Below, piece after piece: positions 30,767 to 40,149 of a stretch of DNA of 64,000 nucleotides. This DNA comes from Algicola sagamiensis DSM 14643 (GTDB lineage Bacteria; Pseudomonadota; Gammaproteobacteria; Enterobacterales; Alteromonadaceae). Made by a program: the position numbers and the translations under genes. Positions within the stretch are counted from its first letter, which is position 1; every line of letters begins with the position of its first letter. Where the stretch lies: contig NZ_KB894494.1 of the NCBI RefSeq assembly GCF_000374485.1, positions 124,001-188,000 of the forward strand, given 5' to 3'. A model generated the notes under the pieces. That model did not search any database, had not been told where the DNA came from, and worked only from the letters and a program-made list of their open reading frames with translations.

Positions 30767-31585
30767 TTATTTATATTGTGTCTGGCATTTATCACAAAAA
30801 ACCGTATTTCTTTGTCCAATCGTCTTTCCTTGTAAGTTGGTTCCGCACTGATAGCATGGCTCTCCTTTACGGCCATAGGCATTCAATTCCTGTGCAAAAT
30901 ACCCTGGATTGCCATCTGCTTTTGTAAAGTCTTTGAGCGTTGTGCCCCCTTGCTGGATTGCAAAAGCGAGTGTTTCTTTAATCTTGTGTACCAATACCAC
31001 TAATTTTTCTTGGGGGACTTGCGCAACGATTGATTCTGGATGAATGTTTGCCTTAAACAGAGCCTCTGTGGCGTAAATATTACCAACACCAACTACGACT
31101 TTATTATCCATGATGAATGGCTTGATTTTCGTCTTACGGCCCTGCACTTTTTGGCATAGATAATCCGGATTGAAATCGTCAGTCAACGGCTCAGGACCTA
31201 GCTGAACAAGCAGGTCATGTATTTCGTTCTGTGCCTGCCACAAAAATGCACCGAATCGTCTGGTATCATTGAATCGGACAACTTTTCCTGTCTCCATGAC
31301 TAAATCAACATGATCATGTTTTTCAATCGGTGTTGATGCATCGACAACTCGCAGCTTGCCTGACATCCCCAGATGAAGGATCCCTGTTCCTTTTTTGGTT
31401 TGAATTAATAAATATTTTGCTCGACGTTCAACCGAAATGACAGTCTGACCGATCATTTGACGAACATCGTCTGGTATCATCCATCGCAGTTGCGGTTGGC
31501 GGATCACAATATCAGTAATTTGGTGGTTTAATACATGAGGGCGAATGCCCATACAGGTTACTTCAACTTCTGGTAATTCAGGCAT
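30767..31585 (-). CDS. mutM: Formamidopyrimidine-DNA glycosylase (Fpg)
   Basis: Base-excision glycosylase and AP lyase that removes 8-oxoguanine and formamidopyrimidines. 272 residues. The catalytic N-terminal PELPEVE is present after Met removal, with the Lys in the KYLLIQ loop, the H2TH region (VGVGNIYATEALFKANIHPE), and a zinc finger with CYQCGTN and CDKC ligands at the end (about 245-270). It lies 3 bp behind the small membrane protein gene upstream. Confidence 0.97.
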   Translation of the reverse strand: MPELPEVEVTCMGIRPHVLNHQITDIVIRQPQLRWMIPDDVRQMIGQTVISVERRAKYLLIQTKKGTGILHLGMSGKLRVVDASTPIEKHDHVDLVMETGKVVRFNDTRRFGAFLWQAQNEIHDLLVQLGPEPLTDDFNPDYLCQKVQGRKTKIKPFIMDNKVVVGVGNIYATEALFKANIHPESIVAQVPQEKLVVLVHKIKETLAFAIQQGGTTLKDFTKADGNPGYFAQELNAYGRKGEPCYQCGTNLQGKTIGQRNTVFCDKCQTQYK

Positions 31586-31588
31586 GAT

Positions 31589-32077
31589 TTATTCTTTTAA
31601 AAGTAGAGAGTCGACGTCATCAGGCATTAAGCGCAACCATCGCTCGGTTTGTGCATCGTATATATAGGTGTTCTGTGCGATTCGATAGACATACAATTGA
31701 TAGCCATCTGTACGACCCGCTAACCAGGCAACCACCACTTGATCCGGATCCGAGCGATCCAAAAGTTCTGACGGTAATTCGCCTTTAACCATGACAACAC
31801 CAGATATTGACTGCCAAGCCGTGGTCAGTTGATGTAGCTCTGCCTCTGAGGTGTCCTTTCGCCCAGGCTGAATGCGCCATGCTTTGCCTATGCGTTCAAT
31901 GCTATATGGCGGTAATTCAAGCGTCAGGAGCATGCTCTCTTCTGGAAGTAGTTGCTGGCTTTGAGGTTCACTTTCGAAGCTAAGCATTCGATGATGGAGT
32001 CCATTAAATAAAAAAATCATGATCAACATCGAAAAAATCAGAACATTATTCCAACCTTGCCGACTCAAACGCAGCAT
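31589..32077 (-). CDS. Hypothetical single-pass membrane protein upstream of mutM
   Basis: About 162 residues from ATG at 32077 (AGGTG upstream). One N-terminal membrane helix (VLIFSMLIMIFLFNGLHH, about 11-28) then a periplasmic domain with LTLELPPYSIERIGKAWRI, a hydrophilic middle and DPDQVVVAWLAG, ending in YIYDAQTERWLRLMP. It is next to mutM with 3 bp spacing, the same association seen in pseudomonads. I do not recognise its function. Confidence 0.75.
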   Translation of the reverse strand: MLRLSRQGWNNVLIFSMLIMIFLFNGLHHRMLSFESEPQSQQLLPEESMLLTLELPPYSIERIGKAWRIQPGRKDTSEAELHQLTTAWQSISGVVMVKGELPSELLDRSDPDQVVVAWLAGRTDGYQLYVYRIAQNTYIYDAQTERWLRLMPDDVDSLLLKE

Positions 32078-32173
32078 CTTCGAGCACCTATGAAAATACG
32101 AAAGAAAAGTTAGTGGGGAGTATATCGAATTTTTGATGGGGTTTCTGTAGGACTTAAGGAAATTCTCTGGGAT

Positions 32174-32204
32174 CAAAAAACCCGGCAGAAGCCGGGCTTT
32201 TTTT
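32174..32204 (-). terminator. Bidirectional terminator after rpmG
   Basis: CCCGGC (32181-32186) and GCCGGG (32191-32196) form a stem with AGAA loop. An A run before and a T run after make it work on both strands; on the minus strand it ends the rpmB-rpmG transcript. Confidence 0.9.
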
Positions 32205-32213
32205 GCAGAAATC

Positions 32214-32369
32214 TTATTTGATTTTTGCTTCTTTGAAAATCACGTGTTTACGAACCTTAGGGTCGAACTTTTTGATTTCCATTTTTTCTGGCATCGTACG
32301 CTTGTTCTTCGTCGTTGTGTAGAAGAAACCAGTTCCAGCTGTAGATACTAAACGGATCTTATCACGCAT
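32214..32369 (-). CDS. rpmG: 50S ribosomal protein L33
   Basis: 51 residues, too short to stand out but unmistakable: [20 protein letters not shown], then [20 protein letters not shown] and a C-terminal KEAKIK. This is the C-minus form without zinc-ribbon cysteines, as in most gammaproteobacteria. It starts 11 bp behind the rpmB stop and ends at a strong terminator. Confidence 0.97.
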   Translation of the reverse strand: MRDKIRLVSTAGTGFFYTTTKNKRTMPEKMEIKKFDPKVRKHVIFKEAKIK

Positions 32370-32380
32370 GGTTCAGTTCC

Positions 32381-32617
32381 TTATACTTTCTCACCGCGAG
32401 CGCGGATTTCAACTAATACTGCATCGATACCTTTTTTATCGATGATACGCATACCTTTAGTAGAGGTACGAAGTTTTACAAAACGGTTTTCACTTTCAAC
32501 CCAAAAACGGTGTGTTTTTAGGTTTGGAAGGAAACGACGCTTTGTAGCGTTGTTCGCGTGCGAACGGTTGTTACCAACTGTTGGACGCTTGCCAGTTACT
32601 TGGCATACTCTTGACAT
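32381..32617 (-). CDS. rpmB: 50S ribosomal protein L28
   Basis: 78 residues: [29 protein letters not shown] and the C-terminal [12 protein letters not shown] are family signatures (written here only in part as motifs [11 protein letters not shown] and [14 protein letters not shown]). Large-subunit protein needed for assembly. First gene of the rpmB-rpmG operon. radC, which often lies between coaBC and rpmB in enterics, is absent. Confidence 0.97.
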   Translation of the reverse strand: MSRVCQVTGKRPTVGNNRSHANNATKRRFLPNLKTHRFWVESENRFVKLRTSTKGMRIIDKKGIDAVLVEIRARGEKV

Positions 32618-32968
32618 GTCATTTCTCCAAATTACTTCTGCTCGAGCAATTCTTCACCCTTTGGCCAGTTCGTGCCCCGGGAATAAGATAGAAAGGGCGC
32701 AATTTATACACGATATTCAGCCAAAAAGCAAGAAATAAAACGATGCTCATCTGCGCCTCAGGTGCGCTATTTTACTCCGTTTTCCTGATTTTTCACTTGT
32801 TTATTTCAACAAAGATAAATCTCGTTGAAATTTCGTGGAATTATTTTGATCAAGCATAGCTTATCCTACGAACAATTTATCACCTTTGCACAAGACGATT
32901 TATCGCTATCCTCCCTCAGTGAATCCACGTAGAATAGTCAGCAGATCCGATACGATGAGTAACGACTG
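32618..32968. other. Divergent intergenic region between rpmB and coaBC
   Basis: 351 bp with no supported gene. It should hold the rpmB promoter on the minus strand and the coaBC promoter on the plus strand. A 7-bp inverted repeat, TTTCAAC (32804-32810) with GTTGAAA (32824-32830), spaced 13 bp, lies in the middle and could be an operator. Nothing else was recognised. Confidence 0.45.
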
Positions 32969-34180
32969 ATGGCAGGCTTACACGGTAAAAAAATCATTCT
33001 CGGTATTTCTGGCGGAATTGCCGCTTATAAATGCGCAGAACTCACCAGACGACTCAAAGAACAAGGTGCACAAGTGCGCGTTGTGATGACCAATGGCGCA
33101 AAGGCATTCATTACACCACTCACCATGCAAGCTGTCTCTGGAGAGCCTGTCAGTGATGATTTGCTCGACCCCGCAGCGGAGGCAGCCATGGGGCATATTG
33201 AGTTGGCAAAATGGGCCGACTTGATATTAATCGCACCTGCTTCTGCGGATGTCATTGCAAGAGTGGCTCACGGCTTTGCCAACGATTTGCTATCAACGCT
33301 TGTTCTGGCAACGGACGCACCTGTTGCACTCGCACCCGCCATGAATCAGCAGATGTATAAAGCACCAGCTACGCAAACAAATCTTGATCTACTCAATACG
33401 AGAGGTTTTTTGCTCTGGGGGCCGAATGCCGGTGACCAAGCTTGTGGTGATGTAGGCCCTGGCAGGATGAAAGAACCTCATGAACTACTCCATGAAATCC
33501 AACAACATTTTCAACCGAGTGCACAACCCCTGGCTGGTATTTCTGTTTGCATCACAGCAGGCCCAACACGTGAGGCGCTTGATCCTGTCCGTTACATTAC
33601 TAACCATAGCTCTGGCAAGATGGGTTTTGCACTAGCCAAAGCGGCTGCGGATTTAGGTGCAAAGGTTGACTTAATTGCAGGCCCCGTTCAACTTCCAACA
33701 CCAGCCAATGTGACACGTGTGAATGTTCAGAGTGCTTGTGAAATGTATAAAGCAGCCCTTGAGCAAGCACAACAGAGTGATATTTTTATCGGCTGCGCTG
33801 CGGTTGCGGATTATCGCGCCGCTGATGTTCAGTCACAAAAAATTAAAAAATCCTCTGACACACTATCGATTGAGCTTGTGAAAAACCCAGACATTATCAC
33901 AGAGGTTGCCGCTTTAACCAGCAAACGTCCCTACACCATTGGGTTTGCCGCAGAAACACAAGATGTCGCACAGTATGCGAAAGATAAGCTCAAGCGCAAA
34001 AATCTTGATTTAATATGTGCAAATAATGTGGCAATTCAAGGACAAGGCTTTAACGCCGACGAAAATGCACTCACGATCTATTGGCAGGATGGCGAAGAAG
34101 ATTTACCATTAGCGGCTAAATCGACCCTGGCGCAAACATTGATCGCGTTTATTTATCAGAAATACCAGCAGACAACATGA
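32969..34180 (+). CDS. coaBC: Bifunctional phosphopantothenoylcysteine decarboxylase/synthetase
   Basis: Two consecutive steps of coenzyme A synthesis. Residues 1-185 are the FMN-dependent decarboxylase (CoaC): [21 protein letters not shown] and the catalytic Cys in [11 protein letters not shown]. Residues about 190-400 are the synthetase (CoaB): [34 protein letters not shown] and VKNPDII. 403 residues is typical. The stop overlaps the dut start by 4 bp. Confidence 0.97.
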   Translation: MAGLHGKKIILGISGGIAAYKCAELTRRLKEQGAQVRVVMTNGAKAFITPLTMQAVSGEPVSDDLLDPAAEAAMGHIELAKWADLILIAPASADVIARVAHGFANDLLSTLVLATDAPVALAPAMNQQMYKAPATQTNLDLLNTRGFLLWGPNAGDQACGDVGPGRMKEPHELLHEIQQHFQPSAQPLAGISVCITAGPTREALDPVRYITNHSSGKMGFALAKAAADLGAKVDLIAGPVQLPTPANVTRVNVQSACEMYKAALEQAQQSDIFIGCAAVADYRAADVQSQKIKKSSDTLSIELVKNPDIITEVAALTSKRPYTIGFAAETQDVAQYAKDKLKRKNLDLICANNVAIQGQGFNADENALTIYWQDGEEDLPLAAKSTLAQTLIAFIYQKYQQTT

Positions 34181-34632
34181 AACAAATCGAAATTAAAATT
34201 TTGGACGACAAAGTCGGCACACAAATCCCACTTCCTACTTATGCGACTGAAGGCAGTGCAGGTATGGACCTTCGCGCATGTCTTGATGAAGCAGTAAATA
34301 TTGCCCCTGGAGAAACACAGCTTATCCCGACAGGTATTGCGATGTACATTCGTGATCCACAACTTTGCGCAACAATTTTACCGCGCTCAGGGCTTGGTCA
34401 TAAGCATGGCATTGTCTTGGGTAATTTAGTGGGTTTGATTGATTCCGACTACCAGGGCCAATTGATGGTCTCTGTGTGGAACCGAGGAGATAAAACATTT
34501 GAGATCCAGCCGGGCGAACGTATCGCACAAATGGTGATCCTACCTGTCGTACAAGCCAGTTTTTCAGTCGTTGATGATTTTGAAATAACCGACCGTGGTG
34601 AAGGTGGGTTCGGACACTCAGGGCGCACATAA
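34177..34632 (+). CDS. dut: dUTP pyrophosphatase
   Basis: Trimeric enzyme that cleaves dUTP to dUMP, preventing uracil in DNA and feeding dTMP synthesis. 151 residues with the five motifs: [36 protein letters not shown] and the C-terminal [11 protein letters not shown]. It overlaps coaBC by 4 bp, the usual coaBC-dut arrangement. Confidence 0.98.
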   Translation: MKQIEIKILDDKVGTQIPLPTYATEGSAGMDLRACLDEAVNIAPGETQLIPTGIAMYIRDPQLCATILPRSGLGHKHGIVLGNLVGLIDSDYQGQLMVSVWNRGDKTFEIQPGERIAQMVILPVVQASFSVVDDFEITDRGEGGFGHSGRT

Positions 34633-34677
34633 TCTGCGTACAAACAGGATCACGAACATTAGCCGTAAGGAACAAAC

Positions 34678-35265
34678 ATGCCAGCAACACGCCGTAGCAA
34701 CCGAAAAGAAGAAATTCTCCAGTGCCTCGCACATATGTTGGAGACCAGTCCTGGGCAGCGCATTACGACGGCGCGTCTAGCATCCGAAGTCGGTGTTTCG
34801 GAAGCAGCGCTCTATCGTCATTTTCCCAGCAAAGCCAGGATGTTTGAAGGATTGATTGAATTTATTGAGGATGCCCTTTTATCCAGAATTAATATGATCC
34901 TTCAAGAAGAAAAGCAGACGCTACCGCGTATCCAAAAGATCATGCATTTGATTTTGGCATTTGCTGAGAAAAACCCAGGGATCACACGTATTCTGACTGG
35001 AGATGCGCTGATGGGAGAACAGGAACGTCTGCGAGAGCGAATTGTACAACTATTCGAAAAACTCGAAACACAGTTAAAGCAGGTCTTACGGGAAAGAAAA
35101 CTACGCGAAGGCAAAGGGTTTGAACTAGAAGAAAGTGCACTTGCCAACCTTCTATTGGCTTATATTGAAGGGCGAATCAATCAATTTGTCCGTTCAAACT
35201 TTCAAAAAAAGCCAACAGAATTATTCGACCAACACTGGGAATGCATGCATCAACAATGGCTATAA
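34678..35265 (+). CDS. slmA: Nucleoid occlusion factor SlmA
   Basis: TetR-like DNA-binding protein that blocks FtsZ ring assembly over the nucleoid. 195 residues: HTH at about 25-60 ([23 protein letters not shown] in two parts), then [22 protein letters not shown] and an effector domain ending [15 protein letters not shown] lies 7 bp before the ATG. It is in the coaBC-dut-slmA order seen in gammaproteobacteria and its end touches the altered end of the dgkA frame. Confidence 0.95.
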   Translation: MPATRRSNRKEEILQCLAHMLETSPGQRITTARLASEVGVSEAALYRHFPSKARMFEGLIEFIEDALLSRINMILQEEKQTLPRIQKIMHLILAFAEKNPGITRILTGDALMGEQERLRERIVQLFEKLETQLKQVLRERKLREGKGFELEESALANLLLAYIEGRINQFVRSNFQKKPTELFDQHWECMHQQWL

Positions 35266-35673
35266 AGCCATTGTTGCATTCATCATATCGTCTAAAAATA
35301 CGCAATAATTGACGCTGCCCAAACCACACCTGCAAGAACAAGAGACAACGATACTGCCTGCCGCTGACCCCATATCTTTTGCTTGACCAGACAACGGGTG
35401 TTGCTCCGTACTGACACGGTCAGTGAGCGCTTCAATCGCAGAATTCAATAATTCAACGATCAACACCACCAAGAGCGTCGTAATCAGGCCAGCCCAATGC
35501 AGTACGGATTGCGCCAATACAAAAGAAAAGGGAAAGAAGATCGCTGCAAGGAGCAATTCTTGGCGAAATGCGGCTTCTTGTTGAAAAGCCGTACTCAGTC
35601 CTTTCCAGCTGCAATATGTTGCTCGAGCAATTCGCTGTAAGCCCTTCCCATTTGGTTTAAAACTAACGCTCAT
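35260..35673 (-). pseudogene. dgkA: Diacylglycerol kinase DgkA with a 4-bp duplication frameshift in its last helix
   Basis: Small trimeric inner-membrane kinase that recycles diacylglycerol. The first ~100 residues are normal: RATYCSWKGLSTAFQQEAAFRQE, ELLNSAIEALTDR, then QAKDMGSAA. There TGCC is duplicated (35355-35362), which shifts the frame. The lost frame continues VSLSLVLAGVVWAASIIAYF and stops at 35292, exactly a third membrane helix. The present frame instead reads a Cys-rich tail (SCSCRCGLG) to 35260, touching the slmA end. Active-site residues lie before the break, so activity is uncertain. Start ATG 35673 chosen; a TTG at 35712 would overlap pyrE. Confidence 0.85.
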
Positions 35674-35695
35674 ATTCCTGGCATCTGTACGATTC

Positions 35696-36343
35696 TTAAA
35701 TGGAAATTCCAAACTGATCGCGATAGGCTTTCACAGATTCAAGATGTGTTTGATGTGTGTCACTCTTCTCAAGGTAAGACACCAAGTCCGTTAAAGTAAT
35801 GATAGAAACAACTTGTGTTGCAAAATCACGTTCAATCTCCTGAATTGCCGATAGCTCAGCTTGACCTTTTTCCTGACGATCCAATGCAATCAATACACCC
35901 GCTAACGTCGCATCATTATTCTGGATCAGCGTCATGGACTCGCGAATTGCTGTGCCAGCTGTGATCACATCATCCACCAGCATAATACGACCATCTAGCC
36001 CATGCCCTACTAAATGACCACCTTCACCGTGGTCTTTCTTTTCTTTACGATTAAAGCAGTATGGCACATCTTGATCATGATGATCAGCTAAAGCAACAGC
36101 AGTTGTTGTCGCAATCGGGATCCCTTTATAAGCTGGACCAAATAGAACATCATACTGGATCCCTGCATCAACCAAAGCAGATGCATAAAAACGACCCAAT
36201 TTTGCAAGATCTCGCCCCGTATTAAACAAACCTGCATTGAAGAAATAAGGACTCTTACGGCCAGACTTCAAAGTAAATTCACCAAACTTAAGCACCTCTT
36301 TTTCAAGGGCGAATTCGATAAATGCTTTTTGATAATCTTTCAT
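35696..36343 (-). CDS. pyrE: Orotate phosphoribosyltransferase
   Basis: Joins orotate to PRPP to form OMP in pyrimidine synthesis. 215 residues. [19 protein letters not shown] is at the N-terminus, with [11 protein letters not shown] and [13 protein letters not shown] in the flexible loop, and the PRPP motif [17 protein letters not shown] at about residues 120-136. It lies 9 bp behind rph on the same strand. Confidence 0.97.
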   Translation of the reverse strand: MKDYQKAFIEFALEKEVLKFGEFTLKSGRKSPYFFNAGLFNTGRDLAKLGRFYASALVDAGIQYDVLFGPAYKGIPIATTTAVALADHHDQDVPYCFNRKEKKDHGEGGHLVGHGLDGRIMLVDDVITAGTAIRESMTLIQNNDATLAGVLIALDRQEKGQAELSAIQEIERDFATQVVSIITLTDLVSYLEKSDTHQTHLESVKAYRDQFGISI

Positions 36344-36352
36344 GATTTGCCC

Positions 36353-37066
36353 TTATGCGAGAACTTGTTTCTGGATATCGATGATTTCACGAATGGAATC
36401 TTGTGCCAATGACAGCATATCTTGTAGTTCTTCGTAGGAGAAAGGCTCGCCTTCAGCTGTCCCTTGAACTTCGATGAACTTGCCCGTCTCTGTCATGATC
36501 ACGTTCATGTCTGTTTCTGCCTCAGAGTCTTCAACATACTCTAAATCAGAAATTGGCGTGTCGTTATAAATACCCACAGAAACCGCCGCGATCAGGTGCT
36601 TGAGTGGGTTATTATTGATAATCCCTTTTTTACGCATGTAGCTCAGGGCATCCACTAGCGCAACACATGCTCCAGTGATTGAAGCTGTACGAGTGCCCCC
36701 ATCAGCCTGGATCACATCACAGTCGATCGTAATCGTGTTCTCTCCCATTGCGCTCAAGTTGACCGCTGCACGAAGTGAACGTGCGATCAGGCGTTGAATT
36801 TCCATGGTACGTCCCCCCTGTTTACCTTTCGCAGCCTCACGTTGGCAACGGGTATGGGTTGAGCGTGGCAGCATTCCGTATTCAGCCGTGATCCAGCCTT
36901 TTCCTGCTCCCTTCATAAAGCGAGGGACACCTTCTTCAACCGTTGCTGTACATAGTACTTTGGTATTCCCAAATTCAACTAAAACCGATCCTTCCGCATG
37001 AAGTGTGTAATTACGGGTGATCGTGATTGGGCGGATTTGGTTTGGCGTTCTTCCACTAGGGCGCAT
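36353..37066 (-). CDS. rph: Ribonuclease PH
   Basis: Phosphate-dependent 3'-5' exoribonuclease that trims tRNA 3' ends. 237 residues: [13 protein letters not shown] start, then [44 protein letters not shown] with phosphate contacts, and the C-terminal [15 protein letters not shown]. Same strand as pyrE with 9 bp between, the classic rph-pyrE pair, in which rph translation affects pyrE expression in E. coli. Confidence 0.97.
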   Translation of the reverse strand: MRPSGRTPNQIRPITITRNYTLHAEGSVLVEFGNTKVLCTATVEEGVPRFMKGAGKGWITAEYGMLPRSTHTRCQREAAKGKQGGRTMEIQRLIARSLRAAVNLSAMGENTITIDCDVIQADGGTRTASITGACVALVDALSYMRKKGIINNNPLKHLIAAVSVGIYNDTPISDLEYVEDSEAETDMNVIMTETGKFIEVQGTAEGEPFSYEELQDMLSLAQDSIREIIDIQKQVLA

Positions 37067-37160
37067 GAAAAGTCCTCAATGTCTCGTTAAATTCTGGGCG
37101 ATAGTATAAAGAGTTGAAGACTTTCTCGCTATCAGCTTTTTTGAAAATCCCATTCCTGGA

Positions 37161-37188
37161 TTTATCCCGGCCACATTTCGGTTATAAT
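37161..37188 (+). promoter_or_regulatory. Candidate yicC promoter
   Basis: A perfect TATAAT (37183-37188) lies 30 bp before the yicC ATG at 37219. At 16 bp upstream is TTTATC, a weak -35. The divergent rph promoter must lie in the same 152 bp. Confidence 0.45.
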
Positions 37189-37218
37189 GCAGGTTCTAGC
37201 GTCCAATGAGAAAGAACA

Positions 37219-38082
37219 ATGATTTATAGCATGACCGCATATGCGCGTAATGAGCGCAAAGGGGAATGGGGAAGCGCCGTTTGGGAAATTCGTTCCGTCA
37301 ATCAGCGTTATCTGGAGACTTTCATCCGACTACCAGAACAATTCCGAGCGCTTGAACCAGTTATTCGCGAACGTATTCGTAAAAAACTTCAGCGTGGTAA
37401 AGTTGAAGTCAACTTAAAGTTTCACGAAAACCCAGCCGCGGTTGGCGAGCTACAAATCAATCAATCTCTTGCAAATCAACTTATTCATGCAGCCCAGTGG
37501 GTCAAATCACAGACCAACGAAGGTCAACTCGATCCATTGGAAGTCCTCCGTTGGCCTGGTGTGATGGAAGCTGAAGAACAGGATATGGACAGCATTCAAA
37601 GCGAACTCCTATCTGGCTTTGAAACCGCATGTGACGACTTTTTGCAAGCACGAGCAAGCGAAGGTCAAACGCTAGCGGATCTGATTCAACAGCGACTTAC
37701 AACCATCACAGAGCAAGCAGTAATCGTCCGTGGCGAAATGCCAACGATTATGCAATGGCAAAGAGATAAACTCACGACAAGACTGGAAGAGCTTAAAACT
37801 GAAATCGACCAAACACGTCTAGAGCAAGAACTGGTATATCTCGCCCAAAAAGTCGATGTCGCAGAAGAGCTGGACCGTTTAGATTCCCATGTGAAAGAAA
37901 CCGGAAAAATCCTCAAAAAAGGCGGCGCATGCGGCCGACGCCTTGACTTCATGATGCAAGAGTTCAACCGAGAAGCAAATACCCTCGCCTCAAAGTCTAT
38001 CTCAGCAACAGTGACTGCGGCAGCGGTTGAGTTGAAGGTCTTGATTGAGCAAATGCGTGAACAGATCCAAAATATCGAGTAA
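37219..38082 (+). CDS. yicC: YicC-family endoribonuclease
   Basis: 287 residues with the YicC N-terminal domain (MIYSMTAYARNERKGEWG, IRSVNQRYLETFIRLPEQ) and the DUF1732 C-terminal domain (EELDRLDSHVKETGKIL, GRRLDFMMQEFNREANTLASKS). Members have been reported as ribonucleases that affect sRNA and mRNA stability. Divergent from rph, as usual. gmk, often downstream in related genomes, is replaced by the accessory cassette. Confidence 0.93.
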   Translation: MIYSMTAYARNERKGEWGSAVWEIRSVNQRYLETFIRLPEQFRALEPVIRERIRKKLQRGKVEVNLKFHENPAAVGELQINQSLANQLIHAAQWVKSQTNEGQLDPLEVLRWPGVMEAEEQDMDSIQSELLSGFETACDDFLQARASEGQTLADLIQQRLTTITEQAVIVRGEMPTIMQWQRDKLTTRLEELKTEIDQTRLEQELVYLAQKVDVAEELDRLDSHVKETGKILKKGGACGRRLDFMMQEFNREANTLASKSISATVTAAAVELKVLIEQMREQIQNIE

Positions 38083-38637
38083 GCAAATTCGCCGATCTTA
38101 ATCCTTCCAATATTTTACCTAAAACCCCGACTTTTCGGGGTTTTTTACATTTTACTCCGTTGATTACTGGAATTTGAATGTCCTGACCAAAGTAATTTCC
38201 AAGCGGCTGCATTTGTGGAAGTTGAAAACTTTCGTTCTGATGTGCACCCTGACAAAATCTACATACCCTAATTTGCTCCTGATATGTGGCTTTAATTATG
38301 AATACCCCCGCAATTATTAGGAATACTACAAGTGATCCAATCAATATATACGACAATAAATAGTCAACTTTTCGAGCATATTTTCTGGCTAACCAAACCG
38401 TCGGTAGTTTTTCAATATTCATTTTAACGGCCATATAGTTGCGACAGAGTACGCTGAGCACCTCAGTCCAATTCCTTTATCCCAATCTTGTGTTACTCCA
38501 TTTTCTTCACTAATTTTCTTATCAAGAAACTTTGCAGAAATTTTGATGTGTAAAACAATACAAACCATGAAAATTAATAGAAGTGCGATACAGATTACCG
38601 CACTTAGAAAGTCTTCTTGAGGTACTGTATTATCCAT
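37997..38637 (-). pseudogene. Frameshifted small membrane protein, putative immunity paralog 2
   Basis: Two overlapping frames join into one protein. The first begins ATG 38637 (MDNTVPQEDF), with a membrane helix (SAVICIALLLIFMVCIVLHI), then QDWDKGIGL. Near 38461-38475 the frame must shift by one base to continue EVLSVLCRNY, ARKYARKVDY and a second helix (SYILIGSLVVFLIIAGVFII), a CRFC motif and a polar tail. It aligns with paralog 1 (KYARKxDY, WxxGxG). The frame stays open through the yicC terminator into the yicC 3' end (37997), so the true C-terminus is probably near 38158 after another indel. Confidence 0.6.
38121..38146 (+). terminator. Terminator of yicC
   Basis: AAAACCCCGA (38121-38130) pairs with TCGGGGTTTT (38135-38144) around CTTT, followed by a T run. 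A textbook intrinsic terminator 39 bp past the yicC stop. Confidence 0.93.
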
Positions 38638-38647
38638 ACCAGAAGCG

Positions 38648-39004
38648 TTATAAAACAAAGAAATACAGAGCTGCTAACCCTGAAAATGAAATCATCATCA
38701 TGATCACAAGCATAAGGGCAAAAAAGTAATCTTTTGCGAGCATATTTCACGGCGTATTTGTTGTCAGGAAATAGAGGGTGATCAGCTAGTCTTTTGAAAA
38801 CGAGAGCCATAGCGAGATTAATCAACACGACACCGAGACCGCCTTCCCAGCTTGATACGATTACACCTTCCTCATCATTGACTTTCTGCCTCAAATATCT
38901 AATTGATATTTGTGAAAAAAGGATAATAAATATTCCCCATAAAAGAGTGACGCCACCAAAAGAGAAAAGGGCATAGCTTCTTATTGCAGCTCATAATTTT
39001 CCAT
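38648..39004 (-). pseudogene. Frameshifted small membrane protein, putative immunity paralog 1
   Basis: The ATG at 39004 (MENYEL) lies 2 bp behind the effector-like gene stop. Within 38981-38993 the frame must change by one base, then it runs AIRSYALFSFGGVTLLWG (helix 1), YLRQKVNDEEG, a Gly-rich middle (WEGGLGVVLINL) and KYAVKYARK. At 38733 one extra A in an A run shifts it; the lost frame reads DYFFALMLVIMMMISFSGL (helix) and stops at 38648. Two indels in ~360 bp. A likely membrane-bound immunity protein for the gene upstream; the function is inferred from context only. Confidence 0.6.
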
Positions 39005-39006
39005 CG

Positions 39007-39764
39007 CTAATCCCACCAACTAGTACTGCTACTCGCATTATAAACTTCCTCCGCAAGAGCTTTACCAGCTATGTCCCCGGCTTTACTGGCAGCAAATCCT
39101 GCAACCAAACTACCGACAATTATGATTCCCCATCCGACAGGCTTTAATGCGACCACAGCACCTAAAGCTGCACCAGCTGAAACAACCGCACCTCCAGCAC
39201 CAATACCAAATAGGGCGCCTACTGCAAAACCAGTCGTTTCTTTCACAGCTCTCTTCTGCCAGTCAGCACCAGCTTCTTTGTCTTTCAGAACATTCGTCAC
39301 TCTCAGACCTGCATCAATGACTAAAGCCCCTTTGCCAAGATTCGAAACAGTTTTACTGAGTCTACTGAGCTTTTGTACATCTTTTCAAAAGCACCTGCTC
39401 CGGCACCAAACACACCAACGCTATCACCTTGCCAGTTACTTTGCACATAAGGCCAAACACTGTCTTCAAGAAAATCAGCAAGTGCCAGCGCATTTTCTGT
39501 TCCGCCACAACATTCGATGAGGCTAATGAATCCTCTGCGATCTTCCGGACTAAAGTTTTGCAAAGAGCGCATCACCCATGTTTGTTCTTGAGATAAAGCA
39601 CCAAACGCACTGTTGTATTCTGGTCGGCAAATGTAAGCCGTCCCAGGCATGATCATATCACCTGTAATATGTGGATTATCTATGCGAAATAAACTGATTT
39701 CTTCTGGTGTAGAACAAGGTAGAGGGGATAAGCGTCTTTCGATGAGCAATTCTGCGGCTGCCAT
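39007..39764 (-). pseudogene. Frameshifted glycine-rich hydrophobic protein, putative pore-forming effector
   Basis: N-terminal part from ATG 39764 (GGAG 7 bp before): polar, with DNPHITGDMIMPG, GALSQEQTWVMRSL and FISLIECCGG. Near 39370-39374 the frame breaks inside AAAAG; the upstream frame then ends at 39321, while the next frame continues LSRLSKTVSNLGKGALVIDAG and a glycine/alanine-rich hydrophobic stretch (GALFGIGAGGAVVSAGAALG, GWGIIIVGSLVAGFAASKAG), ending STSWWD. About 252 residues when joined. Gly-zipper hydrophobic ends followed by small membrane proteins are typical of pore-forming antibacterial effectors. No secretion-system gene is nearby, so the export route is unknown. Confidence 0.6.
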
Positions 39765-40149
39765 TGTCATTCTCCTTTATATAGCATTCCTAGTGAGAGG
39801 CAGAATTATACCCCAGAGCAATTAACAATCTAATCAAATATTTGTCTTAAGAGAATTGTTTTTATTAACTTTTTTATGAGAATTTTGATTCATTTGAAGC
39901 GTTATTTGTGAGGATGTGGAAACTCCCCTTCCTCGCAATCAGGTATCCTTACATCGCAGATCCCAGCAGAGTTTCTCTACGATGATTCTATCACCCGATG
40001 CTTTCTACCCATATTGGCCAAATTTTCTGGTTGTTTATACAAGTTGGTTCAGCCATCATTCAGGGATCTCATTATAAAATACGTAACGTGTGAAGTTGCA
40101 AGCCATCCATTAAGTTGGTCAAACTTCGTTCAAGGAAATAGAGGTGCTC
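39765..40149. other. Intergenic region between the cassette and the next plus-strand gene
   Basis: About 385 bp with no supported gene. It should hold the promoter of the effector-like gene (minus strand) and that of the plus-strand gene at 40150. The sequence is AT-rich at 39820-39890 and GC-richer at 39905-39960 (GAGGA...TCCTC pairing). No transposon end or T6SS adaptor was seen. Confidence 0.45.

Noticed and set aside
39370-39374. Programmed frameshift in the effector-like gene
   Set aside because: The site is C-AAA-AGC; a -1 slip of the Lys tRNA would re-pair with CAA, which is poor, and no heptamer of the A-AAA-AAG type or downstream pseudoknot was seen. A real indel is simpler, and the neighbouring genes have them too.
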